A DNA stretch of 64,000 bases from Staphylococcus agnetis. GTDB lineage: Bacteria > Bacillota > Bacilli > Staphylococcales > Staphylococcaceae. The DNA lies in assembly GCF_002901865.1 (NCBI RefSeq), contig NZ_PPQF01000042.1:1-64000 (forward strand), read 5' to 3'. A model generated the notes under the pieces. That model was given only the letters and a program-made list of their open reading frames with translations, made no database searches and was not told where the DNA came from. Each line of letters opens with the position of its first letter. The stretch's first letter is position 1. Below, in pieces: positions 52,917 to 61,256 of this stretch. The translations under genes and the position numbers were made by a program.

Positions 52917-53933
52917 TTATGTACCTTTAACTTTATACATTAAATATAAAAAATAAGGTGCTCCAATGATCGCAACGATAATTCCTGCTGGCAATCCATT
53001 GGGTTGTACTAAGTTTTGACCTATAGTGTCTGAAATGACTAGGAGTATCCCGCCTATCATCATCGCTAACGGTAAAAAACTTTGATGTCTTGGACCAATG
53101 ATTGTACGTGCTATATGGGGTGCCATCAAACCTATAAATCCAATCGCACCTACAATGGATACTGCTACTGAAGATAATAATACGGCAAGAAATACTAATA
53201 TGAGACGTTGACGTTTAAGAGAGATACCTAAGCCTAATGCAATCGCATCGCTCGTATTTAAAATATTAAGTATTTCAGCTTTATATAACACAACAGGAAT
53301 GATGATGAGAAGCCATGGCACAAAAGTCCATACAAATGGCCACGTATCTCCCCAAATATTTCCTGCAAACCAAGTTGAAATAAATTCTGACTGACTGCGA
53401 TCAAACGAAGAAATTAACGTTAATGCGCCACCTGAAAGCGCCGCGGATAACCCAACACCCACTAAAACCATACTTGCCGGTGATAAACCCTTTTCACCTT
53501 CATAACTAAAATAAAAAATAAAAAGTGTAACAATCAATCCACCACATAAGCTGACAATTGGTAACATATAAACAAAGTCGTCAGCTTTGATTTGTCCTAT
53601 CGCGATAAATAACGCAATCGCAAAACCGCTTCCAGCATTGATACCAAGTATGCCAGGCTCAGCAAGACCATTTCTTGTTATGCTTTGTAATATGGCACCA
53701 CTTAAGCTGAGTGCTATCCCAGCACATAGCGTGACAATTAAACGCGGTAAACGAAATTCAAATAGGATAAGCTGTGTCGCCCCATTACCTTGACCAATGA
53801 GTGCGCTGACCAACTCTCCCAAAGTCATCGGAAACGCTCCCGTCGTTAAACTCAATATTATAGAAAGGATACATAAAATACCCGTTAAAATTAATGAAAG
53901 GCGTCGCTTTTGTTTGATGTTTCGAGCAATCAC
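52917..53933 (-). CDS. fhuG: ferric hydroxamate ABC transporter permease FhuG
   Basis: 338-aa FecCD-family permease, about ten helices, partner of FhuB. Family segments RLPRLIVTLCAGIALSLSGAILQ and GFIGLMAPHIAR (ATPase contact) are intact. Start is GTG at 53933, overlapping the fhuB stop by four bases. With FhuC it imports iron(III)-hydroxamates; the binding lipoproteins FhuD1/2 are encoded elsewhere. Confidence 0.93.
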   Translation of the reverse strand: MIARNIKQKRRLSLILTGILCILSIILSLTTGAFPMTLGELVSALIGQGNGATQLILFEFRLPRLIVTLCAGIALSLSGAILQSITRNGLAEPGILGINAGSGFAIALFIAIGQIKADDFVYMLPIVSLCGGLIVTLFIFYFSYEGEKGLSPASMVLVGVGLSAALSGGALTLISSFDRSQSEFISTWFAGNIWGDTWPFVWTFVPWLLIIIPVVLYKAEILNILNTSDAIALGLGISLKRQRLILVFLAVLLSSVAVSIVGAIGFIGLMAPHIARTIIGPRHQSFLPLAMMIGGILLVISDTIGQNLVQPNGLPAGIIVAIIGAPYFLYLMYKVKGT

Positions 53934-54931
53934 ACGAGACGACCTCCCTTCTTAATTAAGTACAAGAAAAAAGGCACACCAATAAATGCGATAATGGCAC
54001 TCATAGGTGCTTCTCCTAGTAATCTTGCAATAATATCTGCAATTAAGACAAGTGCACCACCAAATAAAGCTGAGAGTGGCAAGATTTTCTCATAATCTGT
54101 ACCTACTAGAAATCGCACTAAATGTGGTATGATCAGCCCTACAAAAGCAATTTGTCCTACCATTGCCACTGAAATTCCTGCTAAAAGCATCGTTAATAAT
54201 AATGCAATGATGCTTATACGTGTCGTGTTTTGTCCTAATCCTTTAGCAATCGCGTCGCCTAAACTCAATATAGTCAGTTGGCGTCGCATCAGCATAAGTA
54301 TAATTGTTACTGTCACAACAAGTGGCACACTGATAGATAAATGCTGCCATGTTGTGCTCGATATCCCTCCAGCGTTCCAAAAATTAATCGATTGATTTAA
54401 GCGATACGTTAATGCCAATCCTTGACTTAGTGCAGTGAGCAATGCACTAATCGCTGCACCAGCTAAAATAAGCCGCATCGGTTGATAACCACCACGTTTA
54501 GATGCACCCACTGATAATACAAATACCCCACCTAAAATTGCACCCATAAAACTGAATAGGATGACTACAAAAAACGGCGCTTCTGGATAAAACACAAAAG
54601 TAGCCGCTAAAGCAAACGCAGCCCCAGCGTTTAAACCAATTAAACTTGGGTCTGCGAGTCCATTCTTTGTAACACCTTGAATTACAGCACCAGATACCGC
54701 CAGTGCCATGCCAACAATCAAGGCCCCTATGTCACGCGGTAATCTAATTTCTACTATAATATTATGTGCTTGATTAGAGGCATCATATTGAAATATTGCA
54801 GTCCATATCGTGTGTAGGCTAACGTGTGCTTGTCCTAACATCATCGATGCGATAAAAGCAATCACTGTCACACATATTGCCACGAGCATATATACACTGA
54901 ATTTTAATTGAGCAGTCACTGTGCTTTTCAT
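53930..54931 (-). CDS. fhuB: ferric hydroxamate ABC transporter permease FhuB
   Basis: 333-aa FecCD-family permease with RLPRDIGALIVGMALAVSGAV and GQIAFVGLIIPHLVR (ATPase contact), paralogous to FhuG. Second gene of the Fur-controlled fhuCBG operon; 21 bases after fhuC. Confidence 0.93.
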   Translation of the reverse strand: MKSTVTAQLKFSVYMLVAICVTVIAFIASMMLGQAHVSLHTIWTAIFQYDASNQAHNIIVEIRLPRDIGALIVGMALAVSGAVIQGVTKNGLADPSLIGLNAGAAFALAATFVFYPEAPFFVVILFSFMGAILGGVFVLSVGASKRGGYQPMRLILAGAAISALLTALSQGLALTYRLNQSINFWNAGGISSTTWQHLSISVPLVVTVTIILMLMRRQLTILSLGDAIAKGLGQNTTRISIIALLLTMLLAGISVAMVGQIAFVGLIIPHLVRFLVGTDYEKILPLSALFGGALVLIADIIARLLGEAPMSAIIAFIGVPFFLYLIKKGGRLV

Positions 54932-54952
54932 TCGAAGTCCTCTTTCATTTTA

Positions 54953-55759
54953 TTAATTTACTTTTTCATAGTGTTTACACAGTAAATTGTACGTTACTAA
55001 CATCGGTTTACCTGTTCTTGGGTCCGTGCTTAATTCAGCGTCAATATTAAACACTTCTTCGAGAATTTCATTTGTTAAAACATCTTCTGTTTCGCCTTGT
55101 TTAACGATATCACCATTTTTCATTGTCACTAAGTAATCTGAAAAACGAATGGCTTGGTTAATATCATGTAAAACCATTACAATCGTTGTCCCATGTTCTT
55201 GATTTAATGTTTGAACTAATTCTAAAATTTCAAGTTGGTGTGAAATATCTAAATACGTAGTTGGTTCATCCAAGAAAATAATATCTGTCTTTTGCGCAAG
55301 CGCCATAGCAATCCATACACGTTGGCGCTGACCACCACTTAAGTCATTGACAGCACGGTGTTTAAAATCATGAGTGCCTGTGACACGCATGGCCCATTCG
55401 ATTTCTTTTTTATCTTCATCTGATAAACGACCAAAGCCTTTTTGATGAGGAAAACGACCATAGGAGACTAACTCACCTGCAGTAAGCCCATCAGCTACGT
55501 CAGGAGACTGCGGTAATATCGCAATCTTTTTCGCAATTTCTTTCGTTGACTGTGACTGAATATTTTTCCCGTCTAAATAAACCTCTCCACTCTTCGTACT
55601 CAATAATCGTGATAAAGCCTTTAACAATGTAGATTTCCCACAACCATTAGGTCCGATGATAGATGTGATTTTCCGATCAGGAACTGCAACATCTAAGTTA
55701 TTCACGATGATACGATCACCATATCCAATTGTCACTTCTTTTCCTGTTAATCTACTCAT
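54953..55759 (-). CDS. fhuC: ferric hydroxamate ABC transporter ATPase FhuC
   Basis: 268-aa ATPase with Walker A GPNGCGKST, signature LSGGQRQR, Walker B IIFLDEPT and H-loop VLHDINQ. Very similar to S. aureus FhuC, which powers several siderophore permeases. The second of two adjacent ATG codons (55759) is preferred for spacing from AAGGA. First gene of the operon, preceded by a Fur box. Confidence 0.95.
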   Translation of the reverse strand: MSRLTGKEVTIGYGDRIIVNNLDVAVPDRKITSIIGPNGCGKSTLLKALSRLLSTKSGEVYLDGKNIQSQSTKEIAKKIAILPQSPDVADGLTAGELVSYGRFPHQKGFGRLSDEDKKEIEWAMRVTGTHDFKHRAVNDLSGGQRQRVWIAMALAQKTDIIFLDEPTTYLDISHQLEILELVQTLNQEHGTTIVMVLHDINQAIRFSDYLVTMKNGDIVKQGETEDVLTNEILEEVFNIDAELSTDPRTGKPMLVTYNLLCKHYEKVN

Positions 55760-55830
55760 CATTATCCTTCTTTCTACGCTTACCATTTTATAGCGTTCAT
55801 TTATAAAATATGCGAATATGCATCTCTAAT

Positions 55831-55845
55831 TGAGAATCATTTTCA
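55831..55845. promoter_or_regulatory. Fur box upstream of fhuCBG
   Basis: TGAGAAT-C-ATTTTCA matches the 7-1-7 Fur consensus TGATAATNATTATCA at 12 of 14 arm positions. Located 72 bases upstream of the fhuC start, so iron-dependent repression is expected. Confidence 0.85.
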
Positions 55846-55910
55846 TGTCCGTTCATTATATCATTTTTTAAAACGCTTTTCTATTTGAAAATCATAAAAT
55901 GTAACGTACA

Positions 55911-55950
55911 AAAAAAGACAAGAATCGTGCGTATTAACGATTCCTGTCTT
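55911..55950 (-). terminator. terminator after the YitT gene
   Basis: Minus strand AAGACAGGAATCGT (55950-55937) pairs with ACGATTCTTGTCTT (55928-55915), then T run. Directly after the YitT stop codon. Confidence 0.85.
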
Positions 55951-55958
55951 AATTCATA

Positions 55959-56792
55959 TTAATCTTCAACTAAAAAACCATTTCCATAAACATCGCGCAC
56001 ATCATGGACTACGACAAATGCATTTTGATCAATTTTTCGAATCATGCGCTTCGTTCTTGATAATTGCGTTTTACTAATCACAGCATATAATACATCTGTT
56101 TCTTGTTTAGAAAAATATCCGCGCCCATTTAAGATTGTTACACCACGTCCAATATCTTCATCTATCATCTTCGCAACACGATCAGGTTCTTTAGAAATAA
56201 TAGTCACTGCTTTTTTAGGGTTTAAACCTTCGATTACGAAGTCTATCACTTTTGTGCCAATATATAGACTGATTAATGTGATTAATACACGGTCTAATGG
56301 AATAACAGTTAATGAAATCATCACCACAATAAAATCAAAAAATAGTAATGCATACGGTGTACTCACGTCTAAATATTTATTGGCAATACGCGCTAAAATC
56401 GTAGTTCCGGCTGTCGTGCCTCCTGCAAGTATGATGACGCCTATACCTAACCCTACCGTCAAACCACCGAAAACGGCATTGACAAGAATATCATCCGTTT
56501 TAACAGACCATGATTCTGTTAAACTTAAAAAAACAGATATAAGCACTGTCGCAAACACCGTTAAATACATACTACGTTTACTTAAATACTTGTATCCGAC
56601 TGCAATCAGTACCGCATTCACGATAAAATTGGTCCATGCAGGTGAAATATGAAACGCATAGTATAAAATAATTGCCAAACCTGTTACGCCACCCTCACCG
56701 AGGTCACCCGCTATGATAAATGCATTGACCCCAGCCGCAAAAATAAAACTACCGATGATGACTAATATTAAATCTCTCACTGTTCTTTTCAC
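55959..56792 (-). CDS. YitT family membrane protein (DUF161/DUF2179)
   Basis: 277-aa protein: five to six helices (about 10-190, with GDLGEGGVTGLAIILYY and GGTTAGTTILARI) and a C-terminal cytoplasmic DUF2179 domain (about 205-275, GRGVTILNGRGYFSKQ). YitT proteins are widespread in Bacillota; function unclear. GTG at 56792 is preferred because AAGGGGG is at the correct distance; the frame also has an ATG at 56813. Confidence 0.85.
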   Translation of the reverse strand: MKRTVRDLILVIIGSFIFAAGVNAFIIAGDLGEGGVTGLAIILYYAFHISPAWTNFIVNAVLIAVGYKYLSKRSMYLTVFATVLISVFLSLTESWSVKTDDILVNAVFGGLTVGLGIGVIILAGGTTAGTTILARIANKYLDVSTPYALLFFDFIVVMISLTVIPLDRVLITLISLYIGTKVIDFVIEGLNPKKAVTIISKEPDRVAKMIDEDIGRGVTILNGRGYFSKQETDVLYAVISKTQLSRTKRMIRKIDQNAFVVVHDVRDVYGNGFLVED

Positions 56793-56988
56793 ACCATCAT
56801 CCCCCTTATTCATTTTTCTACACTCTTAACACTAGCCATATTATCACAATTTGGTCACTAATCGTACCCCATGAGAAATATTGTATTGCCATACATAATT
56901 TTGAATCAAAATTCATTTTCAAAAAAATCAAACGCCTCTCATCCTTGTCATATCAAAGATAGTAGCGTATTGCTATAAATAATTTTAC

Positions 56989-57035
56989 AAATTTCTGAAT
57001 ATTTCGTTTACTTTAGGTCTATCTTTATGTATAAT
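56989..57035 (+). promoter_or_regulatory. promoter of the intergenic sRNA with CodY-like box
   Basis: -35 TTTACT (57007-57012), 17-base spacer and perfect -10 TATAAT (57030-57035). Immediately upstream, AAATTTCTGAATATT (56989-57003) matches the CodY motif AATTTTCWGAAAATT with two mismatches. A CodY site abutting the -35 would be suited to repression. Confidence 0.7.
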
Positions 57036-57041
57036 AAGAAT

Positions 57042-57198
57042 TACCTTATTTGTTGCAAGTCAACAAGAGGCCATCTCCTTTGTGTTGTTTATAGTAAGAG
57101 AGATTTTTGCTCGTAGGTTGATATTTTGCTCGAGTATCAACCCAATTATTCATTTCCCGTCAAGGCAGTTCGGCAATAGCTGAGCTGTCTTATTTTTT
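57042..57198 (+). ncRNA. rsaD: intergenic small RNA, probable RsaD
   Basis: A transcript of about 157 nt is delimited by the promoter at 57007-57035 and an 11-bp terminator hairpin (57164-57189) followed by TTATTTTTT. Inside are a GGTTGATA/TATCAACC stem (57116-57142) and an unpaired C-rich TTTCCCG (UCCC at 57155-57158), the motif shared by several S. aureus Rsa RNAs. From memory RsaD of S. aureus lies between nupC-like SA0600 and SA0601, is about 176 nt and is repressed by CodY; location, size, UCCC motif and CodY-like box all agree. No open frame with a ribosome site is present. Confidence 0.75.
57164..57198 (+). terminator. terminator of the intergenic sRNA
   Basis: GGCAGTTCGGC (57164-57174) pairs with GCTGAGCTGTC (57179-57189) using G-U pairs, loop AATA, then TTATTTTTT. 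Confidence 0.85.
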
Positions 57199-57223
57199 CA
57201 TTTGATTTTTAAAGCTATTAAAT

Positions 57224-57260
57224 AACCTCCAACATTCATCTGTAAATGTTGGAGGTTTTA
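57224..57260 (-). terminator. terminator after nupC
   Basis: Perfect 12-bp arms ACCTCCAACATT (57224-57235) and AATGTTGGAGGT (57245-57256) lie about 50 bases beyond the nupC stop. T-runs are short on both sides, so it may act in both directions and back up the sRNA terminator. Confidence 0.65.
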
Positions 57261-57304
57261 TCATCAAAGCTCTCAATGGTAATATCTATCGCCTAAAATT
57301 TTGT

Positions 57305-58531
57305 TTACCAAGCAAATAAACCTACAAATCCTGCAGTTAATAATGAAACTAAAACACCTGACAATAACATCATCGGTACATATTTTGATACAAAATCCGA
57401 CGTTTTTTCATTAACTATTCCTTTAAGGGTACCGATAATCATCCCTACTGTAGAGAAGTTTGCAAATGAAATTAAGAATGTTGTAATAATTGCACGACGA
57501 TGTGGATCGTAATGTTGCACATCGCCCATGATTTCACCCATAACAACAAACTCATTCGTCACGATTTTTTTAGCCATTTGTTGTGCCACATCCCACGCTT
57601 CATTAAAAGGTAGACCTAACAGTAGTGCGAATGGATACATAAATACCCCTAAAATTTGGTCTAAACCGATGCTACCTTTAACGTGGAATAGCGATGCGAT
57701 GCCTCCTGAAATAAGATTAATAAGACGGTCTGCCAATTCAGCTAAAGCTACAAAACTTATAACAAAAGCAATAATTATTAAGACAAGTTTCCCAGCATTT
57801 AATACTGAATCACCTAAAAATGAGAAAAACGGTTGACGCTTTTCGTTTGTTCTCAGTTCATAAATCACATCTTCTTCTACATCAATACGTACTGGATTTA
57901 AAATAGAAGCGACAATCATCGCATTAATAATATTGAGCGGAATAGCTGTTAATACAAGTTCGCCAGGTAACATCGTCACGTAAGCACCAACAATTGCACC
58001 TGAAACGGAGCTCATTGACATCATTGCAATCGTAAGTACACGTGCATCATTAATGCGTTTCACTTGTTCACTTGAAACAGCAATGGCTTCTGTATTTCCT
58101 AAAAACATCATTTCAATTCCAAAAAATGCTTCAAACTTCGGTTGACGTGTAATTTTAGCGAGCACCCAACCGACACCACGCATAAAGAACGGTAAAATAC
58201 GTAAATACATTAAAACATCAAACAATGGTACAACTAATAAAATCGGGAACAAAGCTGCGACCGCCATGTCCATTTGTTTATTCGTTGTCCAACTCTTGAA
58301 CGCGAAACCAACGCCTGAGAATGCGGCATCAATTACCCAGGAAATACCTGCAGCTGCCATTTCAACAACTTTTGTACCTGCTGGAAAGTATACAAAGAAC
58401 CATGCAAGAAACAAGTTTAATAGCACTAATATCCCAATTGATCCCCATTGAATATTTTTACGATCTCGTGAAAACAATGCTGCAACGCCTATAAAAGCTA
58501 ACAACCCAATTATGTTAATAATTAAATACAT
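57305..58531 (-). CDS. nupC: concentrative nucleoside transporter NupC
   Basis: 408-aa CNT-family nucleoside/H+ or Na+ symporter with about ten helices. Signatures: GVGWVLAKITRQPKFEAF, MMFLGNTEAIAVSSEQ, NARVLTIAMMSMSSVSG-like segment, and ANFSTVGMIIGTLKG. Imports pyrimidine and some purine nucleosides. Ribosome site is weak (GGGTTTAAACCT). Downstream of the sRNA gene in convergent orientation. Confidence 0.93.
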   Translation of the reverse strand: MYLIINIIGLLAFIGVAALFSRDRKNIQWGSIGILVLLNLFLAWFFVYFPAGTKVVEMAAAGISWVIDAAFSGVGFAFKSWTTNKQMDMAVAALFPILLVVPLFDVLMYLRILPFFMRGVGWVLAKITRQPKFEAFFGIEMMFLGNTEAIAVSSEQVKRINDARVLTIAMMSMSSVSGAIVGAYVTMLPGELVLTAIPLNIINAMIVASILNPVRIDVEEDVIYELRTNEKRQPFFSFLGDSVLNAGKLVLIIIAFVISFVALAELADRLINLISGGIASLFHVKGSIGLDQILGVFMYPFALLLGLPFNEAWDVAQQMAKKIVTNEFVVMGEIMGDVQHYDPHRRAIITTFLISFANFSTVGMIIGTLKGIVNEKTSDFVSKYVPMMLLSGVLVSLLTAGFVGLFAW

Positions 58532-58757
58532 AGGTTTAAACCCTATCCTTTCTCTGATTTCAACACTTTAAGTATACCACGCACGATTGTTGGTGAGAAT
58601 ATCTTTTTAATTGTCCTTACACGCCATATTTTGTGATACAAACTGTATTTGATTAATCATTTTTACTTTATCGGTCAAATGCATAAAATGTTTAATGTCA
58701 CGTATTTTCCACAAAAAAGTTATTGTGAAAAAGTGTTAAAGCGTTTATAATCTTCAA

Positions 58758-58772
58758 TGAAAATGATTATCA
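58758..58772. promoter_or_regulatory. Fur box upstream of feoAB
   Basis: TGAAAAT-G-ATTATCA matches the Fur 7-1-7 consensus with one arm mismatch and lies 27 bases before the feoA start. The feo genes should be iron-repressed. Confidence 0.88.
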
Positions 58773-58798
58773 TTAACATTTAAAAGTGGGTGGTTTGC

Positions 58799-59035
58799 AT
58801 GACATATGTTGCTGAGGCTCAACTCGGAGTGAATTATGTCGTTACGACTTTGGAGATGAATAATATCAACTTAAAACATCGCTTACGTGCACTCGGATGC
58901 ATTGAAGGGTGTCAATTACAAGTGCAACAAAAAGGGTTGTTTAAAGGCCCTTGTACAATCAATATTAATGGTCAACATATTTCAATACGTTATTGTGACG
59001 CATGTAAAATTGGTTTGGAGCATTGTCATGAGTAA
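58799..59035 (+). CDS. feoA: ferrous iron transport protein FeoA
   Basis: 78-aa SH3-like protein with the FeoA pattern [17 protein letters not shown] and a Cys pair near the C-terminus. FeoA assists FeoB. The ATG at 58799 has GGGTGG upstream. It overlaps feoB by eight bases. Confidence 0.88.
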   Translation: MTYVAEAQLGVNYVVTTLEMNNINLKHRLRALGCIEGCQLQVQQKGLFKGPCTININGQHISIRYCDACKIGLEHCHE

Positions 59036-61022
59036 CGCTTATTGTATTTTAGGAAATCCAAATGTCGGTAAAACTTCCCTTTTTAATGCACTAACGGGTT
59101 CATATGACTATGTGGGTAACTGGAGTGGCGTTACTGTAGATAAAAAGGTCGGGCAACTTAAATCGCACACAGGACAATTAATTGATCTTCCTGGTATTTA
59201 CGATTTAGTCCCTATTTCTCGTGATGAAACTGTCGTTACAGATTACCTCATTCACGATCAATTTGATGGCATGATTAATATTATCGATGCTGCTCAAATT
59301 AAACGTAATTTTAATTTAACCATTCAATTATTAGAATACGGAGCACCATTATTAATAGGACTCAATATGATAGATGTGGCAAGTCAAAGAGGTATTAAAA
59401 TTGATTATGAGGCACTTATGCGTAAATTACACGTCCCTATTATTCCTGTGATTGCGCGGACTGGAAAAGGCAGCACAGACATGTTAAACGCATTAACTGA
59501 TTATCATTTAACGCCTCAACGCCCATTAATGATTCATTATGGTACACCAATTGAGCAATTGATTACTGAAATAAAACAACACATTCCAGAAAACTACGTA
59601 TTACATCAAAAACATCATCGCTTCGTCGCCATTCAATACATCTTAGATAATCCAACGATTAAAACTTCTTTAGATTCAATCACCCAAGAGAAAATAGATG
59701 CATGTATTCAAGCTTTTAAAGCTACACAAGATGTCGATCTTGAACAAGAAATTATTACGCAACGCCAACATTATATCAATCGTTTATTAGATGATGTGGT
59801 CACGTATCCCTCAACACCACAGCATCATCTTACAGAACGTGTCGATGCGCTTTTAACGCATAAAATTTTGGGTATCCCTATATTTTTATGTTTAATGTGG
59901 CTAATTTTTCAAATTACTTTTACTTGGGTAGGAACACCACTATCTGATCAACTTGATGCATTTTTCGGTGGCACACTCACTGACTTTGCCATAAAAATAA
60001 TGACGATGTTGGGCATTTATCCGCCTATTCAAGCATTAGTCACAGATGGTATTATAGCTGGTGTTGGTGGCGTATTAGTATTCGTTCCTCAAATTTTAGT
60101 GCTATTTTTCTTCATTTCTTTATTAGAAGACTCTGGTTATATGGCACGTATTGCGGTCATTATGGATAGAATAATGGAAAATTTTGGCTTAAATGGAAAG
60201 TCCTTTATCCCAATGATTATTGGTTTTGGTTGTAATGTACCAGGGATTATGGCCGCACGTAGTATAGAAGAGGAAAAAGAACGATTAACTACAATTTTAA
60301 TCACACCATTTATGTCTTGTTCTGCCCGCTTACCTGTTTATGGCCTTTTCGTTGCCGTATTTTTTGCACAACATCAAGCACTTGTCGTATTAAGTCTTTA
60401 CGTGTTAGGTATCGTAGCTGCTTTAGTAATGAGTTACATTTTAACTAAGACTGTTCTAAAAAAAGATACCTCCATTTTTGTCGTTGAACTTCCACCCTAT
60501 CGCCTTCCTTCTATAAAAACGTTATGGCGTAGTACTTGGGAAAAAGGAAAAGGTTTTGTCAAAAAAGCAGGCACATTTATTTTTGCGGGTTCAGTGATAA
60601 TTTGGTTATTAAACTATGCTGGACCTCATGGTATTAATGTTCAAGCACATGAAAGTTTTTTACATGTCATTGGTTCAGCGATTGCACCAATCTTGTCACC
60701 TGTTGGCTTTGATAGTTGGCAAGCCGCAGCTACTTTAATTCCCGGATTTTTAGCAAAGGAAGTTATTGTCAGTGCGATGGCGATCATTTATGCGGTTAAT
60801 GACGATGCGTTAGTATCTATGGTTTCTACGCATTTCACAGCGTTGTCCGCTTATAGTTTTATGGTATTTATCTTGTTGTACACACCATGCTTAGCAACTG
60901 TTGCAGCGATACGCAAAGAAACAACATCATGGAAATGGACATTACTCGCAGTGGCTTATCCAATTACAGTTGCATACTTACTATCTCTAGTAATTTATCA
61001 AATTGGTAGCTTAATGCTATAG
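59028..61022 (+). CDS. feoB: ferrous iron transporter FeoB
   Basis: 664-aa Fe(II) permease. G domain (about 1-165): P-loop GNPNVGKTS at residues 9-17, [17 protein letters not shown] and NMID. Then a helical GDI domain, followed by a membrane domain with two Gate motifs, including [11 protein letters not shown] and [15 protein letters not shown]. The ATG at 59028 lies inside feoA; an upstream extension in the same frame would overlap feoA further and is rejected. Confidence 0.95.
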   Translation: MSNAYCILGNPNVGKTSLFNALTGSYDYVGNWSGVTVDKKVGQLKSHTGQLIDLPGIYDLVPISRDETVVTDYLIHDQFDGMINIIDAAQIKRNFNLTIQLLEYGAPLLIGLNMIDVASQRGIKIDYEALMRKLHVPIIPVIARTGKGSTDMLNALTDYHLTPQRPLMIHYGTPIEQLITEIKQHIPENYVLHQKHHRFVAIQYILDNPTIKTSLDSITQEKIDACIQAFKATQDVDLEQEIITQRQHYINRLLDDVVTYPSTPQHHLTERVDALLTHKILGIPIFLCLMWLIFQITFTWVGTPLSDQLDAFFGGTLTDFAIKIMTMLGIYPPIQALVTDGIIAGVGGVLVFVPQILVLFFFISLLEDSGYMARIAVIMDRIMENFGLNGKSFIPMIIGFGCNVPGIMAARSIEEEKERLTTILITPFMSCSARLPVYGLFVAVFFAQHQALVVLSLYVLGIVAALVMSYILTKTVLKKDTSIFVVELPPYRLPSIKTLWRSTWEKGKGFVKKAGTFIFAGSVIIWLLNYAGPHGINVQAHESFLHVIGSAIAPILSPVGFDSWQAAATLIPGFLAKEVIVSAMAIIYAVNDDALVSMVSTHFTALSAYSFMVFILLYTPCLATVAAIRKETTSWKWTLLAVAYPITVAYLLSLVIYQIGSLML

Positions 61023-61032
61023 GAGTGATGAG

Positions 61033-61194
61033 ATGACTTTATTAATCAATATTGTATTCGTTTTAATCATTGTCAGTTACGTTGCTTTTGTATTACGGCG
61101 TTACATGCGAAAGTCTAAACAAGGACAATGTAGTGCTTGTGACGTCAACGATGGTTGTACCTCTCATACAATTTCTAAACCTAATATAAAATAA
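61033..61194 (+). CDS. FeoB-associated Cys-rich membrane peptide
   Basis: 53-aa protein: one N-terminal transmembrane helix (about 3-21), a basic RRYMRKSK stretch, then a cytoplasmic Cys cluster CSACDVNDGC. This matches the small FeoB-associated Cys-rich proteins that replace FeoC in Bacillota. AGGAGTGATG precedes the ATG, ten bases after the feoB stop. Third gene of the feo operon. Confidence 0.85.
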   Translation: MTLLINIVFVLIIVSYVAFVLRRYMRKSKQGQCSACDVNDGCTSHTISKPNIK

Positions 61195-61255
61195 AAACAA
61201 GGTGGCCTTGTACACGTTGATGTCAATTTTTGCTTCAACATGTCTTGGCCACCTT
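61192..61255 (-). terminator. bidirectional terminator between feo and abcA
   Basis: Arms AAGGTGGCC (61199-61207) and GGCCACCTT (61247-61255) with an inner ACACGTTGA/TCAACATGT stem. The minus strand continues GTTTTTATTTT, giving a good terminator for abcA; on the plus strand it closes the feo operon. Confidence 0.8.
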
Positions 61256-61256
61256 A

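Noticed and set aside
56044-56652. 202-codon plus-strand open frame antisense to the YitT gene
   Set aside because: It is the reverse complement of a well-conserved membrane protein, has no ribosome site, and its composition (Thr/Ile/Lys-rich) is typical of an antisense shadow.
58887-59027. N-terminal extension of FeoB into feoA
   Set aside because: It would overlap most of feoA in another frame. The G domain begins just after the ATG at 59028, which is the family-normal start.
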